A stretch of DNA of 64,000 bases from JBBTCX01 sp964494205 (GTDB lineage: Bacteria > Planctomycetota > Phycisphaerae > UBA1845). The position numbers were made by a program, and so were the translations under genes. Below the pieces are notes generated by a model, which saw only the letters and a list, made by a program, of their open reading frames with translations, was not told the origin of the DNA and searched no databases. Shown piece after piece: positions 7,824 through 15,770 of the stretch (within the stretch, counting starts at the first letter, position 1; each line of letters opens with the position of its first letter). The stretch covers positions 41,936-105,935 of the forward strand of contig CAZBRD010000017.1 in assembly GCA_964494205.1 (NCBI GenBank), given 5' to 3'.

Positions 7824-10800
7824 TCACTCACTGCGCAGTGCCGGCAGTAGTGGTTTACCGAGCGCGGAGTTTAGCGCGAGGGTGGCGAGGGTGAGGCCGA
7901 GGGTGATGACGAGGGCGAGCGTGGCGGCGAGTTTGAGCCAAGGGACGACTTCAGGTTGTGTGAGCCATTGCGGGGCGATGGCGATGAGCGCGGAGGCCGA
8001 GCCGAGGGCGATACCGGTGATGAGTACAGCGGCGTTTTCGAGCTGGACGACGCGCTTGACGTGCGATTTGTTGAAGCCGAGGGCGGTCATGAGGGCGAGT
8101 TCGGAGCGGCGCTCCCAGACCTGGCGGACGAGGATGGCGGCGAGGCCCGCGACGCCGAGTAGGAGGCCGAGGCCGCCGAGGGTTTGGAAGGTGCTGATAT
8201 ACGTGTTCTGAACGACGAGGAATTCGCGGAGGCGGTCGGACGCGGGTTGGACGTCGAAGACGAAGGGGGCGAGGGAATGCTCGAGGGATTGAGAAAGTAA
8301 GGCAAATTCCTGACCCTGATGCATGGCGGCGCTTCGCTTGGCCATGCCACTCGACGAGCCGTCGTCACTTTCCACGGCCAAGCTACGCTTGACCGTGCCA
8401 CCCTCTGACATTTCATGAGGGATAGCGGTGCTGCGATTGGTCATACCATCCACATGCTCTGTATCAATGAGGAAGAATGAGTAACCGCTGCGCGAGGGGA
8501 AGAGTCGCGTGAAGTTGGATTCGGACATGATGACTTCGGATTGCAGAACGCTGTTCTTCAACATGCCGACGATGCGGAGTTTGCGGAGTTGGCCGTGGTC
8601 GTCGGGGATGATGAGGTCCTGACCGAGATTGAGATGCAACTGCCAGCGGATGGCACTCTCGTCGGCGATGACGGGGATGGGAGCGTCGAGTTCAGTCTTT
8701 GGAGGTACTTTAGCACTGTCCGCCGGGAGCCCCTCACCCCGACCCTCCCCCCAAGAGGGGGAGGGAGAGTTGGAGTCTGAAGACAATTTGCGGTCGAGAA
8801 GAAGCCAAGGGTTTTCCTTCTCGTCACTTGATTCGGCTAGTGACCCGGCGAAGGTGAATCCGCCGCGGGCGATCATTTCTTCTGTCGCGCCGAGGATGCG
8901 CGGGGTTTTCTTACTGTAGGGGTTTTTGCAGCTCGCGTCGTCGCCGGGGCGCAGGCGGAACGGCATGGCGCGAACGTTATCGAGTGATTGTGATTCGTCG
9001 TCAGAGAAGTTTAGCGATTTGCGGCCCTCTGGGGTGTTCAAATCGTATTGTAGCGGGACGGCGGACTCGGCGATGAGCGAGAAGCCACCGGTGCCGGAAT
9101 GGCGGTCGGTGGAGTCGGCGACGTCGAGGCGAAATGCGCCGACCGAGACGATAACGAATACGGCCGAGGCGATGAGTGTCATGGTCATGACACTTCGCGA
9201 GGGGTGTCGGCGGAGGTTGCTGAAGGCGAGGCGAAGGAGCGGAAAGCGAGAACGACCTACGCCACTGGGGTTGTTGGAATGCGCGCCATCGTTGACATTC
9301 AAAAGACCCTCACCCCTACCCCTCTCCCTAAGAGGGAGAGGGATTGTCAAATCATCTGGCGACGAAATACGCGAATTGGATGCTCGTCTAAGGGTCGCCG
9401 AAATCAGGAGAATTGAGGCGGTCAGTAGCAGCACTCCCCCACCGAAGAAGGCGGCGACTTGCGGAATTTGGTTCGTTACGAGTGGTGCAAAGACGAGCGC
9501 GATGGCGAGTACGAAACTTGCGATGGCGATCGTCCTACGAGTGTTACTACGGGGACCAGAGACAAGTGCAGATTCCGATCTCAACGCGCCGGCTAGTAGT
9601 GCACGCGGGTGCCATTTCGTGACACCGCGAACCGAATAGGCGATTGAGCCAAGTGAAATGAGGAAGCCAGTCGCGAAGCCGATGATGAGGCTCGTCGGTG
9701 AAACTGATAGATGAAGGAAAGGGGTCTGTAGCGCGGCGGACCACCATGTGCTGAGGCCGGTGAGCATCGCCCATGAGTAGGCGATCGAGCCGATGAGACC
9801 GAGGGCGCTGCCGAGACCGGCGACAATTGCGCCTTCGGCGAGGAGGAGTCGCGTGATGGTGCGCGAGGTTTGGCCGGTGGCGAGGATGAGGCCGATTTCG
9901 GAGGCGCGGCGCTCGACCAGGAGCCGGAAGAGGAGCGATGCGAGCGTGGCGGCGGCGATGATGAGGAAGAAGCTGAAGCTGATGAACAGCATGCCGAAGT
10001 CGGTGCTGCCGCGGCTGGCGGCGGTCATTTGCTCGCGGAGGGGTTGGATGCCGAAACCGAAGGCGGGCCAATCGATGCAGGCGCGTAGCTCTTTTTCAAA
10101 CGCGAGTTTGGTTTCTTCGAGTGTCTGATTTGTTGCGGCGGCGATGCGTATCGAGGTGAGGCGGCCAAAGCGTTCGCCCTGCTCGGCCCAGAGGCGGCGG
10201 CCGTCGGCGAGGGAGATGATTGCCTTGGGTGCGGCGGTGTAATGATCCCAATATTCTTCGTCCTGATTTTTGATGCGCGAGATTTCGAGCGGGAAGGGAG
10301 GGTTCCAGTCGGCCAGGTTTTTGGCGTCGGTGATGCCTTTGTATTCGGGGGTCCAGGTGGGGTCGGCGGTGGAGGCTGTCGTGACGATGCCGCGAACGGT
10401 GAAGCAGGCGTCGCGGGTTTCGAGTTGGCCAAAGTCGGCGGTGATGTAGTACGTGAGGCAGACGGTGTCGTACTGTTTCGCGCCGAGTTCGGCGGCGGTC
10501 CAATCGTTGAGCAGGATTTGGCCGGGTTCGAGGTTGGGTGCGGGAGTGCCGTCGGTGAGTTTGAGCGATGCCTTTTGTGCACTCGATTTGTTGTCGAGGG
10601 CGACGACGATGGAGTACGGGACGTCGCGGGATTTGGGTGGCGCGGATGCAGGCTCGCCGGATGGTTTCAGTGAGATTGTGTTGGCGAGATAAGCGAGGAC
10701 ATCTGCATGTGGAGCGTTTGTCTTTTCAATGACGGCGCGAGCAGCGGATTCGATTTGCGGATCGATGAGGAAGCTGGAGCTTTCGAGTGAGAGCCATGCC

Positions 10801-11699
10801 TTGTCGGGGTTTGCGCGAAGCGTGAGGTCGAGGTCGGCGAGGGTGAGTTTGCTATTAACGCAATCGCATAATTCGGCGGCAGTGATTAGCGGCGCGGGTT
10901 GCTTCGCATTTGCGTTTTCCATGCCCATTGATTCATGCGAATGGGCATCGATGAGGATGGTGTTGATTTCTTTCGGCTGCTCAATGGCGCGCTGGAGTGT
11001 TTCGAGCGGGACGAATGCGTTGCGGGGTTGAAACTCGGCGGGGTTGAGGCTGAAGGCGGCGAGGTTTTTTGTTGGCAGGATTCCCTGCACTGTGACACGG
11101 AGTGACACTGTCGACTCGTCGCGACGGCCGAGAAGGGTTTCCTCGGAGATCGCGGTTGGTTTTCTGATTCGTAAGACGATGTCATCGCCCTTCTTTGCTT
11201 TGAGTTCGTGAGCTAAGACGTCGTTCAGAATTACATTGCGGCCAGTAAACGGTTCAGGAAGCACTGAATCCTTCGCAGCTTGTTTTATTGGTTCGGAATC
11301 TCCAAGAAATGGCTTTCGCAATTCCTCGCAGTCTGCTCGCCCCTCGATCCCAATTACCTGGACTCGCCCAGCGCGGACGCTCGTCACAGCGTGACTTGCG
11401 CCGCCGATCAGTTGCAGGCTACCGGATACGTACTGAGTCTGGCCACTCTCTGAAATGCACTGCCCAAGCTCATTGGCTAAGTCTTCGCGGATGAGTCGAT
11501 TTGGCGTGATCGCGTAATCGTATGGGCCGATGCGCGATACGGCTGCGTCGTAGAGGCTCGTGCGGACGGAATCGCCGACGATGAGTGCGCCAGCCATGGC
11601 GGCGGTGAGGACTGCCTGGGCGAAGCCGGTTGCGAGGTGCGTGCGGCGGAAGTGCTTCACGCTGGCGAGGATTAAGCGGAATGGGTTTAGGCTAGTCAA
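7824..11699 (-). CDS. Giant FtsX-like ABC exporter permease with three in-frame repeat insertions
   Basis: 1291 residues, partner of the ATPase gene just upstream. Seen: an N-terminal membrane helix followed by a periplasmic MacB-type region, a first FtsX core (LFISFSFFLIIAAATLASLLFRLL, then ASEIGLILATG), further paired helices, a second periplasmic region and a C-terminal FtsX core (GLGLLLGVAGLAAILV, then RSELALMTALGFNKSH). Such permeases drive lipoprotein or substrate extrusion by mechanotransmission. Three segments look foreign: PLPLRERGRGEG, SPSPSWGEGRGEG and a stretch containing GTVKRSLAVE and GMAKRSAAM. Each coincides with a dispersed palindromic DNA repeat. The start is a TTG at 11699; a repeat directly precedes it. 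The length is unusual even for planctomycete two-core FtsX proteins. Confidence 0.88.
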   Translation of the reverse strand: MTSLNPFRLILASVKHFRRTHLATGFAQAVLTAAMAGALIVGDSVRTSLYDAAVSRIGPYDYAITPNRLIREDLANELGQCISESGQTQYVSGSLQLIGGASHAVTSVRAGRVQVIGIEGRADCEELRKPFLGDSEPIKQAAKDSVLPEPFTGRNVILNDVLAHELKAKKGDDIVLRIRKPTAISEETLLGRRDESTVSLRVTVQGILPTKNLAAFSLNPAEFQPRNAFVPLETLQRAIEQPKEINTILIDAHSHESMGMENANAKQPAPLITAAELCDCVNSKLTLADLDLTLRANPDKAWLSLESSSFLIDPQIESAARAVIEKTNAPHADVLAYLANTISLKPSGEPASAPPKSRDVPYSIVVALDNKSSAQKASLKLTDGTPAPNLEPGQILLNDWTAAELGAKQYDTVCLTYYITADFGQLETRDACFTVRGIVTTASTADPTWTPEYKGITDAKNLADWNPPFPLEISRIKNQDEEYWDHYTAAPKAIISLADGRRLWAEQGERFGRLTSIRIAAATNQTLEETKLAFEKELRACIDWPAFGFGIQPLREQMTAASRGSTDFGMLFISFSFFLIIAAATLASLLFRLLVERRASEIGLILATGQTSRTITRLLLAEGAIVAGLGSALGLIGSIAYSWAMLTGLSTWWSAALQTPFLHLSVSPTSLIIGFATGFLISLGSIAYSVRGVTKWHPRALLAGALRSESALVSGPRSNTRRTIAIASFVLAIALVFAPLVTNQIPQVAAFFGGGVLLLTASILLISATLRRASNSRISSPDDLTIPLPLRERGRGEGLLNVNDGAHSNNPSGVGRSRFPLLRLAFSNLRRHPSRSVMTMTLIASAVFVIVSVGAFRLDVADSTDRHSGTGGFSLIAESAVPLQYDLNTPEGRKSLNFSDDESQSLDNVRAMPFRLRPGDDASCKNPYSKKTPRILGATEEMIARGGFTFAGSLAESSDEKENPWLLLDRKLSSDSNSPSPSWGEGRGEGLPADSAKVPPKTELDAPIPVIADESAIRWQLHLNLGQDLIIPDDHGQLRKLRIVGMLKNSVLQSEVIMSESNFTRLFPSRSGYSFFLIDTEHVDGMTNRSTAIPHEMSEGGTVKRSLAVESDDGSSSGMAKRSAAMHQGQEFALLSQSLEHSLAPFVFDVQPASDRLREFLVVQNTYISTFQTLGGLGLLLGVAGLAAILVRQVWERRSELALMTALGFNKSHVKRVVQLENAAVLITGIALGSASALIAIAPQWLTQPEVVPWLKLAATLALVITLGLTLATLALNSALGKPLLPALRSE
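8322..8449. repeat. Palindromic element array inside the permease gene
   Basis: Three related units lie here: type A (CATGGCGGCGC...GGCCATGCCAC, 8322-8350), type B (CCACGGCCAAGC...CTTGACCGTGCCACC, 8372-8403) and a worn third unit ending in GGTCATACCATCC (about 8413-8449). The same A/B units occur at 12638, 16391, 23852, 32476 and 35540. Here they are translated in frame as the GMAKRSAAM and GTVKRSLAVE segments of the permease. Confidence 0.85.
8743..8765. repeat. CCCTCnCCC-type hairpin inside the permease gene
   Basis: CCCTCCCCC pairs with GGGGGAGGG (8757-8765) around a short A-rich loop, preceded by the usual CCCTCACCCC leader. It is translated in frame as SPSWGEGRGEG in a presumed periplasmic loop of the permease. 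Confidence 0.8.
9305..9342. repeat. CCCTCTCCC-TAAGA-GGGAGAGGG hairpin inside the permease gene
   Basis: The leader GACCCTCACCCC is followed by a perfect nine-base stem, CCCTCTCCC (9320-9328) with GGGAGAGGG (9334-9342). The same unit lies at 11702-11741, at 26711 and, split by extra bases, at 18796. Here it is translated in frame as IPLPLRERGRGEG. Confidence 0.82.
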
Positions 11700-11701
11700 G
11701 A

Positions 11702-11741
11702 GAGACCCTCACCCTGCCCTCTCCCTAAGAGGGAGAGGGAT
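11702..11741. repeat. CCCTCTCCC hairpin repeat between ATPase and permease genes
   Basis: The same unit as at 9305: leader GAGACCCTCACCC, then CCCTCTCCC (11717-11725) pairing with GGGAGAGGG (11731-11739). It fills most of the 75-base gap between the ATPase stop and the permease start, so it lies in the intercistronic part of the presumed operon mRNA. Confidence 0.85.
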
Positions 11742-11774
11742 CCATAGGCAAGCGAACGCGCTTTGGGAACTTGG

Positions 11775-12512
11775 CTATGAGCGTACATTTTCGTGCTCGA
11801 CCAGTCGGCCATCGTTGAGTTCGAAGCGGCGCTGGAACCTCGCGGCGAGTTCTTCGCTGTGGGTGACGACGATGAGGACGTTGTTCTCGTCGCGATGGAG
11901 TTCGAGTAGGAGGTCGGCGACGGCGGCGGCGGTGTGGCGATCTAGGTTGCCGGTTGGTTCGTCGGCGAGAAGCAACATCGGTTTGTGGATCAAGGCGCGA
12001 GCGATGGCTACGCGCTGGCGTTCGCCGCCGGAGAGTTCAGATGGTCGATGGTCCATGCGGTCGTTCAATCCGACGCGGCGGAGGAGTTCGATAGCGCGTG
12101 TGGCGAGTGCGGATTGATCTCTGCTGATGAGTGTGGGTAACAGGACATTCTCAAGGGCGTTGAGCTGCGGCAGCAGGTGGTGCTCCTGAAAGACGAAGCC
12201 AATCATGTGGTTGCGGAACTCGGCTTGGGCTTTTTCGGCAAGCGTCAGCGGATTGTCACCGTTTAGATTGAAGGTGCCGGAGGATGGCGATTCCAGCGTA
12301 CCGAGGATGTTTAGCAGCGTCGATTTGCCGGAACCCGATGGACCCAGCAAGGCCATCGATTGGCCGCGATCGAGTTTGAATGAAACATCGCGCAAGACGG
12401 TGAGGTCGCCGTTGCGGGTGAGATAGGACTTTGAAAGATGATCAACTTGAAGAAGCAACGAATCAGATTCCTCCGAAGTGCGTTTCCTTTGCACTCGACC
12501 GAGAAGATACAT
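11775..12512 (-). CDS. ABC transporter ATP-binding protein, LolD/MacB type
   Basis: 245 residues from the ATG at 12512; the frame is open for 23 further codons upstream. Seen: Walker A GPSGSGKST, Q-loop region with FVFQEHHLLPQL, signature LSGGERQRVAIARAL, Walker B LLLADEPTGNLD and H-loop VVTHSEEL. The FVFQ..LLP motif and size are typical of the LolD/MacB/FtsE class, which energises FtsX-like permeases from the cytoplasmic side. The permease gene follows 75 bases downstream on the same strand, with a palindromic repeat in between, so the two very likely form one exporter. Substrate unknown; release of lipoproteins, peptides or lipids is the usual role of the class. Confidence 0.94.
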   Translation of the reverse strand: MYLLGRVQRKRTSEESDSLLLQVDHLSKSYLTRNGDLTVLRDVSFKLDRGQSMALLGPSGSGKSTLLNILGTLESPSSGTFNLNGDNPLTLAEKAQAEFRNHMIGFVFQEHHLLPQLNALENVLLPTLISRDQSALATRAIELLRRVGLNDRMDHRPSELSGGERQRVAIARALIHKPMLLLADEPTGNLDRHTAAAVADLLLELHRDENNVLIVVTHSEELAARFQRRFELNDGRLVEHENVRS

Positions 12513-12637
12513 GATGTGGACACCGGACTCTAGAATGCCTCCATTTGAGATTTGCAAATGGTGGTACTGGTATGATTTCAAGCTTGCGTGGCATGCCTAC
12601 GCCGGAGCTGTTCGAGAGCCAGTATAAATCCGCCGTA

Positions 12638-12668
12638 CATGGCGGCGCTGCGCTTGGCCATGCCACCC
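12638..12668. repeat. Type A palindromic repeat
   Basis: A clean copy of the CATGGCGGCGCTGCGC...GGCCATGCCACCC unit, in the divergent gap between the ABC ATPase gene and the VCBS gene. Confidence 0.85.
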
Positions 12669-12788
12669 GCCTTCGTGCTTCGTCGTTAGTCGCACGCCTT
12701 CCCAACGGGAGAGGGATGTTTCGTTAGAGGTTCCAAAGGTGTATTTTCAATGCCGAAATTGATATGATTGCCTTTTTGTAACTAGGCG

Positions 12789-15107
12789 ATGCGACGGATC
12801 CAATGGGAGGGGCTCGTGGGCTTCAAACTTTTCTGCAGCGTGAGATGGGCGGCTGTTCTGGTCGCAGGCATTACCCTGGGCTTTTTCAGCGACGTTCGTG
12901 CCGAACCCTACATGGGCGCGGGCACGAAGAAGATGGCTGAGAGGCTTCGGGAATTGGCGGAAAAGTCTGACCCCAAGAAAAACCTGTTTCTGAATGTTCA
13001 GCGTGCCGAAGGGCTGCGCAAACAGATGAATGAAACGACGGAGCTTTCCGCCAAACTGAATCTTGCAGTGCATTACGGCAATGAGCAGGTAATGGCGGGC
13101 GATTCCGCCGGCGCGGTAGCGACGCTACTCGGCGTCAGGGACGCGTTCTCGCAGCCTAATGTGCGGGCCGGCCCGCAATCCATCAGGGTTCTGCACCTAC
13201 TGCTCGGCACAGCCTACTTTCGACTTGGTGAACAAGAGAATTGCCAGTTGAAGCACAATGTGGATTCATGCCTGCTTCCGATTCAAGGGGGCGGCGTGCA
13301 CACGTTGCCGCGCGGATCGCGAAGCTCTATTGACGAGTGGATGGCGTTATTGAAAGAAAATCCGAACGACGTTCGCGCTCGTTGGCTTCTAAACCTTTCG
13401 TACATGACGCTAGGCGAGTATCCCGCGGGTGTACCGAAGGAGTATCTGGTTCCACCGTCCGTATTTGAATCGGATGCGCCGTTCCCCCGTTTCTATGATG
13501 TGGCTTCTCAGGCGGGACTTGCGAAAGTGGGATTGGCCGGCGGGGCTATCGTCGATGATTTTGACGGAGACGGGTACCTCGATGTGATGAGTTCGTCGTG
13601 GGGATTGATGGATCAGATTCGGTACTTTCACAACAATCACGATGGAACATTTTCAGATCGCACGGAGTCGACGGGTCTCATCGGCATCGTCGGTGGGTTG
13701 CAGATTTCTCACGCTGATTACAACAACGATGGGCATCTCGATGTGCTGGTTCTGCGCGGCGCGTGGTTGCGAGACCAGGGGCATTTGCCGAATTCGCTGC
13801 TGAAGAACAACGGCGACGGAACTTTTGAGGATGTGACCGAAGAAGCGGGAGTGCTCAGCTTCCATCCGACGCAAGCCGGGGTGTGGGCGGACTATGACAA
13901 TGACGGCTGGATTGATTTCTTCGTGGGTAATGAATCGTCACCTGGGGACCCACACCCGTGCGAGTTGTATCACAACAATCGCAACGGAACGTTTACGAAT
14001 GTCGCGGCGCAGGTTGGGGTAGATAACGTCGGGTTCGTCAAAGGCGCAGGCTGGGGAGATTATGACAATGACGGATATCCCGATTTGTATCTATCCCGCT
14101 TGGGTGAGCCAAACATCCTCTTCAAGAACGAAGGCCCTTCCAAGAATCCTGATACGCCGCACGCGTGGAAGTTTACCGATGTCACACAAAAGGCGGGCGT
14201 GGCTGAGCCGCTTAAGAGTTTCAGCACGTGGTTTTGGGATTACGACAACGACGGATGGGTCGATCTGTACGTGGCTGACTACGCGATTTCGCAGACTGAT
14301 TCGGTTTCGGATGTCGCGGCTGACATTATGGGATTGCCGAATCAGGGTGAGCGTACGCGCTTGTATCGAAACAATCGCGACGGCACGTTTGCAGATGTCA
14401 CGAAGGAGGCGGGCCTTTATCACGTGATTCTTGCGATGGGTTCGAGCTTTGGCGATCTCGACAATGACGGATGGCAGGAACCGTACTTGGGGACGGGAGA
14501 TCCGCTGTTGACCACGTTGATTCCGAATCGAATGTTTCGGTCGGTGGAGGGGAAGACGTTTCAGGAGATCACCACGGCTGGCGGGTTCGGGCATTTGCAA
14601 AAGGGACACGGGATCGCGTTCGCGGACATGGATAATGACGGCGATCAGGATATTTATGAGGTTCTTGGCGGGGCTTATTCTGGCGATTTCTTCGCGAGTG
14701 CCCTGTTTGAAAACCCGGGGTTCGACAATCGTTGGATTACGTTGCGGTTGGAAGGCGCGCGAACGAATCGCGCGGCCATCGGGGCACGAATCAAGGTGAC
14801 GGTGACCACGCCGAATGGTGATCGAGACATTCACGCAATCGTTTCTGCGGGTTCGAGCTTTGGCGGGAATAGCCTGCAACAGGAAATCGGGCTAGGCAAA
14901 GCGACAGCCATCAAGTCGATCACGATTGATTGGCCAACGTCGAAGAGCAAGCAGGTGTTCGAGAATGTCGCGATGGAACAGATCGTGAAGATTCGCGAGG
15001 GGGAAAACCAGCTGGTGCCAGTCGAACTGGCGAAATACGATCTTTCACCGGCGGGTAATGAGGGTGGGAGTTGTCCGTTCCATCCGAATGGGATGAAGGC
15101 ACCTTGA
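12789..15107 (+). CDS. Secreted FG-GAP/VCBS-repeat protein with C-terminal ASPIC/UnbV domain
   Basis: 772 residues. Seen: a signal peptide (WAAVLVAGITLGFF), a helical TPR-like N-terminal region (to about 220), then at least six VCBS/FG-GAP blades with calcium-type motifs such as DFDGDGYLD, DYNNDGHLD, DYDNDGWID and DLDNDGWQE, and a C-terminal ASPIC/UnbV domain (GARIKVTV, FGGNSLQQEIGLG, IDWPTSK). The architecture matches the CRTAC1-like family common in planctomycetes; extracellular calcium-stabilised beta-propeller, function unknown. A GTG at 12816 with GGGAGG about six bases upstream is at least as good a start as the ATG at 12789 and puts the signal peptide nearer the N terminus. Confidence 0.92.
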   Translation: MRRIQWEGLVGFKLFCSVRWAAVLVAGITLGFFSDVRAEPYMGAGTKKMAERLRELAEKSDPKKNLFLNVQRAEGLRKQMNETTELSAKLNLAVHYGNEQVMAGDSAGAVATLLGVRDAFSQPNVRAGPQSIRVLHLLLGTAYFRLGEQENCQLKHNVDSCLLPIQGGGVHTLPRGSRSSIDEWMALLKENPNDVRARWLLNLSYMTLGEYPAGVPKEYLVPPSVFESDAPFPRFYDVASQAGLAKVGLAGGAIVDDFDGDGYLDVMSSSWGLMDQIRYFHNNHDGTFSDRTESTGLIGIVGGLQISHADYNNDGHLDVLVLRGAWLRDQGHLPNSLLKNNGDGTFEDVTEEAGVLSFHPTQAGVWADYDNDGWIDFFVGNESSPGDPHPCELYHNNRNGTFTNVAAQVGVDNVGFVKGAGWGDYDNDGYPDLYLSRLGEPNILFKNEGPSKNPDTPHAWKFTDVTQKAGVAEPLKSFSTWFWDYDNDGWVDLYVADYAISQTDSVSDVAADIMGLPNQGERTRLYRNNRDGTFADVTKEAGLYHVILAMGSSFGDLDNDGWQEPYLGTGDPLLTTLIPNRMFRSVEGKTFQEITTAGGFGHLQKGHGIAFADMDNDGDQDIYEVLGGAYSGDFFASALFENPGFDNRWITLRLEGARTNRAAIGARIKVTVTTPNGDRDIHAIVSAGSSFGGNSLQQEIGLGKATAIKSITIDWPTSKSKQVFENVAMEQIVKIREGENQLVPVELAKYDLSPAGNEGGSCPFHPNGMKAP

Positions 15108-15246
15108 GCGAATTAGAGTTTGTTTCAGTTGCTTCTGAGAGGCCTTTTCTACGCTTGCCCTCTTTCTAATTCCCAAAGCGAATGAAAAACTTCGGTTTGC
15201 GATAGGCTCGACGTTGCCGTTCCGTGGTGAACATGCGAGAAGTCAA

Positions 15247-15666
15247 ATGGGGTGGTTTCAAAGTCTGTTCAAACGGAACGAAGTAATTTCCCTGTCGGAC
15301 CCGATCTTTGGTGAATTGATCTTTGATCGTGGTGGTTGGACACACCTTCCAAAAAGTCCTGGCGAGGACATCATGGTTTGCATTGATGCACCGGAATGTG
15401 GACCCTCGAGCGTTCAGCGGGCGTTCTTCGAAGACTTGCGCACGAAGCTGCCATTACTGAAAGAACTTGCGAAAGAATACATCGAGCTAGAAGCGGATTG
15501 TGCGACGGATGTCGCGAGCCTTCGGGTCTACTCGATCGAAATTGGTTCAGACATCAAAACGCAGAGTCAGGAGTTCGTTTTAGAGATGACAGATGTTGAG
15601 GAGGACACGATCCACCGCGTGACGTTTGAATCGGAAAGGCCGATTCACTATACATTTGATCATTGA
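15247..15666 (+). CDS. Small cytoplasmic protein of unknown function (DUF2004/DUF6985-like)
   Basis: 139 residues from the ATG at 15247 with GAGAAG just upstream; an in-frame ATG at 15214 would add 11. Seen: no signal or membrane segment, and a beta-rich start (ISLSDPIFGELIFDRGGWTH) followed by helices. This layout recalls small proteins in which a protein of interest compares a 'DPxFGxL' beta strand with an acidic C-terminal sheet, often annotated DUF2004 or DUF6985. The match is by eye and weak. It sits alone between the VCBS gene and the convergent glycosyltransferase gene. Confidence 0.6.
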   Translation: MGWFQSLFKRNEVISLSDPIFGELIFDRGGWTHLPKSPGEDIMVCIDAPECGPSSVQRAFFEDLRTKLPLLKELAKEYIELEADCATDVASLRVYSIEIGSDIKTQSQEFVLEMTDVEEDTIHRVTFESERPIHYTFDH

Positions 15667-15770
15667 GTAGGCGGTGCCGCCTTATCTACGATCGATATGC
15701 GCATCGAGAATCAAACCGGTCGCTTGCGCTCCCAGCTCTGATTTTGGTTCGGTTGTCGCAATACTCGAAT

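Noticed and set aside
14091..14879. 262-codon minus-strand frame opposite the VCBS protein gene
   Set aside because: Low-complexity shadow; the plus-strand calcium blades continue through it.
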